From contig CAISDR010000146.1 in assembly GCA_903884125.1 (NCBI GenBank), positions 1 to 5,173 of the forward strand: a stretch of 5,173 nucleotides of DNA, given 5' to 3'. Below are positions 1 through 5,060 of this stretch, piece by piece. The notes beneath the pieces are model-generated. The model did not search any database and was not told where the DNA came from. It worked only from the letters and a program-made list of their open reading frames with translations. The DNA is from an uncultured bacterium (GTDB lineage Bacteria > Pseudomonadota > Alphaproteobacteria > CAISDR01). A program made the translations under genes and the position numbers. Position 1 is the stretch's first letter. Each line of letters begins with the position of its first letter.

Positions 1-1
1 A

Positions 2-532
2 CCCGTTCTGGGACTGGCGCTATCCGACGTTGCGGTGACACGTTCGATGGTCACCAGCGTCGATCATGGCAATGTGACCATGGATTCCGGCCTGCTGACC
101 GAGACGGTTCGGCGGTACCTGACATCGGATCCAACTGGAACTGTTCTGGTTGTTGATGATGATCGTGGTTCGCGATCATTTTTGTCACGCGCAGTCGAAA
201 ACTTGAATCTTTCAGTGGCAGAAGCGGTTGATGGTGCCGAGGGACTGGCGCTGTTTGGCGAGTTATTGCCGGATCTGGTTATTCTGGACCTGCAGATGCC
301 AACGCTCGACGGCCGGCGATTTATCCAGCGTTTGCGCGAACTGCCGCAAGGTAAATTAACACCCGTCATACTTGCAACAGCCAAAGACCTTACGGGCGAA
401 GAAGCTGATCTTTTGTTGCGCTATTGCGATCAGATCATTCTGAAAGGAAATTTTACCCGCGAGCAGCTTATGGATAATATTCGCTATTGGATGGCGAAAG
501 GCCAGGCGCAAAAAGCCATAGAAGTAAATTAG
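2..532 (+). CDS. C-terminal part of a multidomain two-component protein ending in a receiver domain (partial, 5' end outside window)
   Basis: The reading frame is open from the left edge to TAG at 530-532, giving 176 visible residues. A GTG at 35 could start a shorter protein, but no Shine-Dalgarno precedes it and the frame continues upstream with protein-like sequence, so I read this as the end of a longer gene. Numbered from that GTG, a receiver domain spans about residues 36-152. It has the acidic pair D41/D42 (VLVVDDD), phospho-acceptor D85 (VILDLQMP), T115 (LATAKDLT) and K137 (ILKGN). The TAKDLT...LKG ending belongs to a receiver subtype I know from the C-termini of hybrid histidine kinases with tandem receivers. 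The preceding stretch, ending in LLTETVRRYL, may be the tail of a second, degenerate receiver. A kinase core upstream is an inference. The next gene follows after 15 nt, which suggests an operon. A stand-alone response regulator is the alternative. Confidence 0.82.
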   Translation, partial: PVLGLALSDVAVTRSMVTSVDHGNVTMDSGLLTETVRRYLTSDPTGTVLVVDDDRGSRSFLSRAVENLNLSVAEAVDGAEGLALFGELLPDLVILDLQMPTLDGRRFIQRLRELPQGKLTPVILATAKDLTGEEADLLLRYCDQIILKGNFTREQLMDNIRYWMAKGQAQKAIEVN

Positions 533-547
533 AGAGTGGTCGAAAGT

Positions 548-937
548 ATGGCTCGGATTTTGTTAGTCGAAGACAATGAAATGAATGCAGACAGTCTGTC
601 GCGGCTTTTGCGCCGTCGGGGACATGATGTAATCTGTGCAAGCGATGGTCAGCTGGCCGTCAATATGACCTGCGAACATCTGCCCGAGATTATCCTGATG
701 GACGTGGGGCTGCCGGTAATCGATGGCTACGAAGCGACGCGACGCATAAAGGCCAATCCCGCAACAAAATCAATTCCAGTTATTGCACTTACCGCGCAGG
801 CAATGTCCTCGGATCGTGCGCTTTCCCTCGCTGCGGGATGCGACGATTATGACACCAAGCCAGTCGATTTGCAGCGACTGTTAGGCAAGATTGATGCGTG
901 CCTGAATGGCGCAATGATCCAGAGCGACAAAGGATAG
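548..937 (+). CDS. DivK-like single-domain response regulator
   Basis: This 129-residue protein is a single receiver domain with no output domain. It begins MARILLVEDNEMN. Visible active-site residues are E8/D9, phospho-acceptor D52 (ILMDVGLP), T82 (IALTAQAM) and K104 (DTKPVD). The segment GCDDYDTKPVD is characteristic of the DivK-like family that shuttles phosphoryl groups between kinases and partner proteins. I chose ATG 548 because the protein then starts directly at the first beta strand, as family members do. GTG 536 in the same frame would add four residues. The ribosome binding site is weak: GAGAG at 532-536, partly overlapping the previous stop codon. The gene lies 15 nt after the upstream gene (counting from ATG 548) and 3 nt before the next, so it is very likely cotranscribed. 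It probably relays phosphate between the upstream kinase and the downstream phosphodiesterase. That role is inferred from context. The name divK is not assigned, because many paralogues look alike. Confidence 0.9.
   Translation: MARILLVEDNEMNADSLSRLLRRRGHDVICASDGQLAVNMTCEHLPEIILMDVGLPVIDGYEATRRIKANPATKSIPVIALTAQAMSSDRALSLAAGCDDYDTKPVDLQRLLGKIDACLNGAMIQSDKG
929..934 (+). promoter_or_regulatory. Ribosome binding site supporting a TTG start at 941
   Basis: AAAGGA lies 6 nt upstream of TTG 941, abutting the stop codon (TAG, 935-937) of the preceding regulator. This spacing favours TTG 941 as the start. The next in-frame ATG at 977 has its only purine-rich stretch (GTAAGG, 971-976) directly abutting it, too close to act as a normal Shine-Dalgarno. 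Confidence 0.6.
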
Positions 938-940
938 CCA

Positions 941-3502
941 TTGTTCCCTAATATTGAGTTGCCGGCTTCTGTAAGGATGCCAAAATTATTGTCTGACTTT
1001 GCGCAGGATGCCTGGAGCTTTCTTGCGCCTGTTGCGTTGCAGATTGAGGCGGCTGTCCAGTCTGTCTGCGTCAACGCGCCTGCAGAAGTTACGCCCGAGC
1101 AGGAATCTGATATCCGGTTGTTGTCCAAATCCGGTGCGGCGTTGCTGGAGCAACTGGTTTTTACAGTCGAGGCAATAGATCCCGCGCCAGGTGCCAACGC
1201 GCAGTTGGGGCGGCTTCGCCATGACTTGCGTACGCCCCTGACGGCACTCAAAGGGTATTGCGAACTTTTGTTGGATGATTTGAGCAAGTCTCAAGCCGCC
1301 AGTGATGAATTGGCCAAAGTTTCCCGATTGATTGAACTGTTTTCCAAGGGCATTGACGACTATATGCACGCACCCGGCGATGCATCCGCCGAGCCCACTG
1401 ATTTTGCAGTTAATATTTCTGACGCAGACAGCGCGAACACATTTGGCGGGCGTATACTTGTTGTTGAAGATCACCCTGAAAGCCGCTCGGTGGTAGCGCG
1501 ATTCCTAACCAAGGATGGTCACAAGGTTTTTGAAGCCGAAGATGGAAAGATGGCGCTGGATCTGCTGGCGCAGCTTGATGTTGATATTGTTCTGCTGGAC
1601 CACCACCTGCCTGATGTCGAAGGTAATGAAATTCTTGAGTCGATGAAAGGCGATACAAGGTTGGCAAACATTCCTGTCATCATGATCTCAGCCGGTGATG
1701 AGGCACGGCAAATTGCCACAAGCCTGAAACTGGGCGCAGAAGATTATATCGCAAAGCCAATCGATCACGTTCTGTTGCGCGCCCGATTGTCAGCCTGCCT
1801 TGATCGAAAGCGCCTGAGGGAACGCAACAATGCTTTTTGGCTGGACAGTCTGAATTCAGTGATGGACCTGGCAGTTGACGGCATCGTTATTCTGACAGCG
1901 GCTGGCAATGTTGAGACAGCCAATCCGATTGCGTGCGATATTTTTGGCCTGACTGCCGAGGATTTTGCCCATAGACCGTTTGCGCCATTTTTGAATATGC
2001 CGACCGATTGGACGCCGGTTCATTGGCTGGAATCATCACTGAGTGCCCATGATGGGGACGCCATTTTGCGCGAGGTTCCTGCCCATCGTGCCGGGGGGGC
2101 GACGTTTCCTCTGGAGATTGCTATTCGCGGGATGAAAAATGCGGATCAGCCAAGATTCGTTGCCATCTGCCGAGATGCAACCATCCGCCGCGCCGAGGAG
2201 GAGCGCATGGCGTTCCTCGCACGTAATGATCCGGCCACAGAACTACCAAACAGGGCTGTATTTGTTGACTGGATAAACGAAGCTCTATCCGATCCACTGG
2301 CTTCAGGTTCACTGATTGTCATCGGTCTTTCTGGACTCAGGGATCAGAACGAAGTTATTTCGCTTAACCAGGCCAACAATGTTTTGCGCGCCATCGCATC
2401 AGATATTGGAAGAAGTCTGCCAGTTGGGGCTCAGGTATCCAGCCTTGGCAATGATCAGTTTGGAATTTTCGTTCCCGATCTTCAATCAGGCACGCAATCG
2501 GATTCCCTTGCTGAACATGTTTTGAATGCCATTCCGAGAGTTGTCAGCGTTGATGGTGCTGAGATTGATCTGGAAGCATGGTCCGGTATCACGAGTTTCC
2601 CCGAAGATGGCGATAATCCTGCCCATTTGATTAGAAATCTTGAACTGGCGATATCGCGCGCAAGACGCGAGCCAGACCGCAGTATTTGCATATTTCACAA
2701 GGATATGTGGCAGTCCTATCGCGCCCGGCGAACTATGGAACGGGACCTTTCCGAAGCGATTGAACTTGGGCAATTGGAACTTTATTTCCAGCCCAAAGTT
2801 CATATTGATAATTTCATGATGATCGGTGGCGAGGCGTTATTGCGGTGGCGTCATGGTGATCGAGGTTTTATTTCACCTGCTGAGTTCATTCCATTGGCTG
2901 AGACTACAGGTTTGATTATTCCAATCGGGCAATTTGTCATCGATGAAACAGTTCGTCGCATCGCAGGTTGGATGGCACAGGGCCTAAAGGTTCCTATGAT
3001 TGCCTTTAATGTTTCCCCGGTTCAGTTTCGTCGTACCGATCTGGTCAGGGTTTTGCGGGAATCAACTTTGGCGCGTGGCGTACCATGTTCAATGCTGGAA
3101 ATTGAAATCACCGAGACCATGCTGGTCCAGGACCGCCAGCAGGCATCGCGCGTTTTGACGCAGCTTCGGGCATTGGGGGCCAAGGTTGCTATTGACGATT
3201 TCGGCACTGGCCATTCGTCGCTCAGTTACCTTGCGGAGCTGCCCGTTGACACATTAAAAATTGATCAGAGTTTTGTGCGTCAGTTGAGCCAGTCGGGCCG
3301 AAATCGTGAAATTGTACGTACTATTACCCAATTGGCACGAAGCCTCGATTTGCAGACAGTAGCTGAAGGCGTGGAGTTGATCGAGCAGGCCAAATTCCTG
3401 GCGACTGCTGGTTGCGCATCCGCCCAGGGGTATTATTTTGCTCGACCAATGCCGCCAGAACCGTTTTCGCGACTATTTGGGCAAGTTCTGGTGGCAATTT
3501 AA
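941..3502 (+). CDS. Response-regulator c-di-GMP phosphodiesterase: H-box hairpin, REC, PAS, degenerate GGDEF, EAL
   Basis: This 853-residue cytoplasmic protein has no visible signal peptide or membrane segment. Residues 85-140 form an H-box helical hairpin (RHDLRTPLTALKGY, H94) with no ATPase domain after it. A receiver spans 170-290, with E176/D177, phospho-acceptor D220, S250 and K272. A PAS-like domain lies at about 298-420. The GGDEF domain (about 425-588) starts DPATELPNR and carries GNDQF (503-507) in place of GGDEF, so cyclase activity is unlikely. The EAL domain (about 598-848) looks intact: E631 (EALLRW), N690 (FNVSP), E722/E725 (EITE), D752/D753 (DDFGTG), K773 (LKID), E809 (AEGVE) and Q829 (QGYYFARP). 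I therefore predict hydrolysis of cyclic di-GMP to pGpG, controlled by phosphorylation and possibly by a PAS ligand and GTP. It starts at TTG 941, 3 nt after the preceding stop. A seven-G tract at 2093-2099 lies in the PAS region. Confidence 0.93.
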   Translation: MFPNIELPASVRMPKLLSDFAQDAWSFLAPVALQIEAAVQSVCVNAPAEVTPEQESDIRLLSKSGAALLEQLVFTVEAIDPAPGANAQLGRLRHDLRTPLTALKGYCELLLDDLSKSQAASDELAKVSRLIELFSKGIDDYMHAPGDASAEPTDFAVNISDADSANTFGGRILVVEDHPESRSVVARFLTKDGHKVFEAEDGKMALDLLAQLDVDIVLLDHHLPDVEGNEILESMKGDTRLANIPVIMISAGDEARQIATSLKLGAEDYIAKPIDHVLLRARLSACLDRKRLRERNNAFWLDSLNSVMDLAVDGIVILTAAGNVETANPIACDIFGLTAEDFAHRPFAPFLNMPTDWTPVHWLESSLSAHDGDAILREVPAHRAGGATFPLEIAIRGMKNADQPRFVAICRDATIRRAEEERMAFLARNDPATELPNRAVFVDWINEALSDPLASGSLIVIGLSGLRDQNEVISLNQANNVLRAIASDIGRSLPVGAQVSSLGNDQFGIFVPDLQSGTQSDSLAEHVLNAIPRVVSVDGAEIDLEAWSGITSFPEDGDNPAHLIRNLELAISRARREPDRSICIFHKDMWQSYRARRTMERDLSEAIELGQLELYFQPKVHIDNFMMIGGEALLRWRHGDRGFISPAEFIPLAETTGLIIPIGQFVIDETVRRIAGWMAQGLKVPMIAFNVSPVQFRRTDLVRVLRESTLARGVPCSMLEIEITETMLVQDRQQASRVLTQLRALGAKVAIDDFGTGHSSLSYLAELPVDTLKIDQSFVRQLSQSGRNREIVRTITQLARSLDLQTVAEGVELIEQAKFLATAGCASAQGYYFARPMPPEPFSRLFGQVLVAI

Positions 3503-3581
3503 AAGTAAAAGCCCCTGAAAGTAACTGTTGCATCCCCGATTTGCCGGAAAAATCTGCGTCCCAAATTTTGTAGTTTATGAA

Positions 3582-3600
3582 CCATATTGCGACAATATGG
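3582..3600. promoter_or_regulatory. Perfect 8-3-8 inverted repeat, candidate operator
   Basis: CCATATTG and CAATATGG are exact reverse complements separated by CGA (3590-3592). The stem is AT-rich and no T run follows, so this does not look like an intrinsic terminator. A 19-bp symmetric site about 30 bp upstream of the candidate -35 fits a dimeric transcription factor. The factor is not identifiable from the sequence. A small hairpin in a read-through transcript is the alternative. Confidence 0.5.
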
Positions 3601-3630
3601 CCGATCTATGCCATCTAATCTTGTAATTTG

Positions 3631-3661
3631 TTGCGCATTGAAAAGATTGTAACCTAATAAT
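3631..3661 (+). promoter_or_regulatory. Weak candidate sigma-70-type promoter for cheY
   Basis: TTGCGC (3631-3636) could serve as a -35 element and AATAAT (3656-3661) as a -10, matching TATAAT at five of six positions, with a 19-nt spacer. Reading the -10 as TAATAA (3655-3660) gives an 18-nt spacer but a poorer match. The -35 matches the consensus only in TTG. A transcript would begin near 3668, inside the dyad at 3661-3678. The call rests on position and AT-richness as much as on the motif. Confidence 0.25.
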
Positions 3662-3678
3662 CCACCACGCAAGGTGGA
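3661..3678. repeat. Perfect 6-6-6 inverted repeat in the cheY leader
   Basis: TCCACC (3661-3666) and GGTGGA (3673-3678) are exact reverse complements around the loop ACGCAA. It could be an RNA hairpin if transcription starts upstream. If the candidate promoter at 3631-3661 is right, it lies at the transcription start and could instead be a repressor site. The sequence alone does not decide between these. Confidence 0.45.
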
Positions 3679-3729
3679 CTCATCTGCTGACCAATCGTGA
3701 GACGATGGGTTTGCAACCGGTCATTTGAG
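3679..3729 (+). promoter_or_regulatory. Possible structured cheY 5' leader: compact three-way junction touching the RBS
   Basis: TGACC (3688-3692) pairs with GGTCA (3719-3723). Inside this stem are two perfect small hairpins: ATCGT/ACGAT with loop GAG (3694-3706), and GGTT/AACC with loop TGC (3708-3718). Only A3693 and G3707 stay unpaired at the junction. CTCA (3679-3682) can also pair with TGAG (3726-3729), which overlaps the start of the Shine-Dalgarno (GAGGAG, 3727-3732). The pairings are visible in the sequence. Any role in translation control is inference, and short stems like these can arise by chance. Confidence 0.35.
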
Positions 3730-3732
3730 GAG
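3727..3732 (+). promoter_or_regulatory. cheY ribosome binding site
   Basis: GAGGAG lies 6 nt before ATG 3739. It decides the start, because the in-frame GTG at 3697 has no such site and would add 14 residues (RRWVCNRSFEEKA) unlike the short N-terminus usual for CheY. Confidence 0.8.
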
Positions 3733-3738
3733 AAGGCT

Positions 3739-4131
3739 ATGGCCAACCCGGTTTTGGATAAATTGATCCTGGTTGTTGATGACTATGCAACAATGCGGCG
3801 GATCGTTTCCAATCTGCTTAAGCAGCTGGGCTTTGCCCATGTTGAGGAAGCGACAGATGGTGCAGATGCGTTGGCAAAACTTCGCAGCGCCAGGGAGTTC
3901 GGGTTGATCATCTCGGACTGGAATATGGAGCCGATGACCGGCTACGAGTTGCTGAAAGAGGTTCGTGCGGATGCCAAGCTGGCGCAGCTTCCGTTCATCA
4001 TGATAACGGCCGAAAGCAAGACCGAAAACGTGATTGCCGCTAAAAAGGCTGGTGTGAACAACTATATCGTCAAGCCATTCAACGCGCAGACGCTCAAAGG
4101 CAAGATTGAATCGGTTTGCGGGCCGCTCTGA
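3739..4131 (+). CDS. cheY: Chemotaxis response regulator CheY
   Basis: This 130-residue single receiver domain is the length usual for CheY. When phosphorylated by CheA, CheY binds the flagellar switch protein FliM and changes motor rotation or speed. Visible residues are D14/D15 (LVVDDYATMRR), phospho-acceptor D60 (ISDWNMEPMTGYELL), T90 (MITAES), the switch tyrosine Y109 and K112 (YIVKPF). The run SDWNMEPMTG and the Y-x-x-K-P-F arrangement separate genuine CheY from generic receivers such as the one at 548-937. The ATG is set by a strong GAGGAG. The cheZ start codon follows 26 nt after the stop, so the two genes are almost certainly cotranscribed, pairing the regulator with its phosphatase. 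No cheA, cheW or receptor gene is in the window. Alphaproteobacteria often carry several CheY paralogues, so this may be one of several. Confidence 0.95.
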   Translation: MANPVLDKLILVVDDYATMRRIVSNLLKQLGFAHVEEATDGADALAKLRSAREFGLIISDWNMEPMTGYELLKEVRADAKLAQLPFIMITAESKTENVIAAKKAGVNNYIVKPFNAQTLKGKIESVCGPL

Positions 4132-4157
4132 GAGAAATCACCCTGGAGACCGCGGCC

Positions 4158-5060
4158 ATGGCCGTCATAAAGCTTACAGATGATGAATTTGCCTCCTTTG
4201 AGGAGACAATTGCATCGTCAACCAAAGGCCGAGCCTTTCTGCGCGAGCATTCCCGGCGCAATCGGATAATGGCGACCGATGACGTCAAGCAGATGCTATA
4301 TAAACTGCGCGACGAGATGGATGGTCATGGTAATACCGGGGCGCAGAACCGGCTTGAGGTTTTGCGCTCAGAATTGCAGGAAATGGCCGCCTCGATCGTT
4401 GAGACAAAACGTCAGATATCAGCACTTCAGCCCAAGGATAATGGTAAGAACCGGATCATGGCCGCCACGGGTGAACTGGATGCCATTGTTTCTGCGACCG
4501 AACGCGCAACCAGCGAAATCATTGCACAGGCCGAACTGTTGCTGGCTTCAGCCGAAGAGGTTCGGGCCGCCGATCAGCCCTTGCTGGCAGGGCGTATTGA
4601 ATCCGCCGCAACTGAAATCCTGATGGCCTGTTCGTTCCAGGACATCACCGGCCAAAGGACGAACAAAGTTGTCAATACCATGCGCTACCTGGAACATCGT
4701 ATCAATGCGATGGTTTCAATCTGGGGCGGGGAAGAATTTGTAAGCGCAGAACCGCCAGATGATGAGGCCGAATTGGATTTCGATGCGCGCCCTGATGCCC
4801 ATCTGCTGAACGGACCGGCGGGTGATGGTGAAGGTGTCGTGCAAAGCGATATTGATGCGATGTTCGCAGGCGACGAAGCGCCCGCGCACGAACTGCCAGT
4901 CGAAAAGCCAGCATCATTGGAGAAACTCGCAGCACCAGAGAAAAAACTACCGGAAGCCAAAAAGGCCGAGCCAAAAAAGACAAAGGAGCCAGCCCCTGAG
5001 CCTGCACCAACTGCAGGCGCCGCTATGGCGCAGGACGATATCGATAGTCTGTTCAACTAG
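4158..5060 (+). CDS. cheZ: Protein phosphatase CheZ (CheY-P dephosphorylation), long alphaproteobacterial form
   Basis: This 300-residue protein is predicted to speed dephosphorylation of CheY-P and so end the motor signal. The catalytic motif is FQDITGQRTNKVV, with D162 and Q166 matching the acidic residue and catalytic glutamine of E. coli CheZ. It lies in a long helical region (about 62-188) consistent with the dimeric four-helix bundle. The C-terminus AQDDIDSLFN (291-300) matches the CheY-binding tail. A related VVQSDIDAMFAGD (227-239) lies in the linker. Residues 240-290 are rich in Pro, Ala, Glu and Lys and probably disordered. The N-terminus carries GRAFLREHSRRNR (24-36), seen in other alphaproteobacterial proteins but not in E. 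coli CheZ. ATG 4158 has GGAG (4145-4148) 9 nt upstream. An in-frame TTG at 4116 inside cheY is less likely. At 300 residues it is longer than the 214-residue E. coli protein, mainly because of the linker. Confidence 0.92.
   Translation: MAVIKLTDDEFASFEETIASSTKGRAFLREHSRRNRIMATDDVKQMLYKLRDEMDGHGNTGAQNRLEVLRSELQEMAASIVETKRQISALQPKDNGKNRIMAATGELDAIVSATERATSEIIAQAELLLASAEEVRAADQPLLAGRIESAATEILMACSFQDITGQRTNKVVNTMRYLEHRINAMVSIWGGEEFVSAEPPDDEAELDFDARPDAHLLNGPAGDGEGVVQSDIDAMFAGDEAPAHELPVEKPASLEKLAAPEKKLPEAKKAEPKKTKEPAPEPAPTAGAAMAQDDIDSLFN
5057..5060. other. Shared CTAG palindrome providing both convergent stop codons
   Basis: TAG at 5058-5060 ends cheZ on the plus strand. The reverse complement of CTA at 5057-5059 ends the minus-strand gene. 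The palindrome CTAG thus serves both genes, which overlap tail to tail. No bidirectional terminator can lie between them, so any terminator must be inside the opposing coding sequence. Confidence 0.6.

Larger units (their letters stand above)
3503..3738. other. Intergenic region between the phosphodiesterase gene and cheY
   Basis: This 236-nt region carries no convincing coding sequence and is visibly richer in A and T than its neighbours. It holds two perfect dyads (3582-3600 and 3661-3678), a weak promoter-like pair (3631-3661) and a foldable stretch next to the cheY ribosome binding site (3679-3729). I found no clear rho-independent terminator for the upstream operon: no GC-rich stem followed by a T run. 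The gap size and the dyads suggest that cheY has its own promoter. Read-through from upstream cannot be excluded. Confidence 0.75.

Noticed and set aside
35..37. GTG at 35 as the true start of the first gene
   Set aside because: No Shine-Dalgarno precedes it, and the frame continues upstream to the window edge with plausible protein sequence. The gene is more likely cut by the window.
977..979. ATG 977 as the start of the phosphodiesterase
   Set aside because: Its only purine-rich stretch abuts the ATG, whereas TTG 941 has AAAGGA at a proper distance. It remains possible but less likely.
847..1474. Antisense frames opposite the N-terminal part of the phosphodiesterase
   Set aside because: They lack recognisable motifs and overlap well-supported receiver and H-box coding sequence on the plus strand.
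3538..3554. GATTT/AAATC hairpin as terminator of the upstream operon
   Set aside because: The stem is 5 bp, AT-rich, has a 7-nt loop and no T run after it, so it is not a credible intrinsic terminator.
3581..3606. Flagellar sigma-28 promoter, based on GCCGAT at 3600-3605
   Set aside because: No TAAA-like -35 element lies at the expected spacing, and the -10 match is incomplete.
3661..3729. Cyclic di-GMP riboswitch upstream of cheY
   Set aside because: A c-di-GMP sensor would suit the context, but I cannot find the conserved core or the tetraloop-receptor arrangement of the GEMM classes.
3697..3738. Longer cheY starting at GTG 3697
   Set aside because: The extra 14 residues are unlike CheY, overlap the palindromic leader, and have no ribosome binding site. 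GAGGAG clearly serves ATG 3739.
4116..4157. cheZ starting at TTG 4116 inside cheY
   Set aside because: There is no good ribosome binding site, and ATG 4158 has GGAG 9 nt upstream followed by a sensible N-terminus.
4685..5056. Antisense frames of about 100-120 residues opposite the cheZ linker
   Set aside because: Their Ser/Ala/Gly-rich low-complexity translation mirrors the Pro/Ala/Glu/Lys-rich linker codons, with no domain or ribosome binding site.
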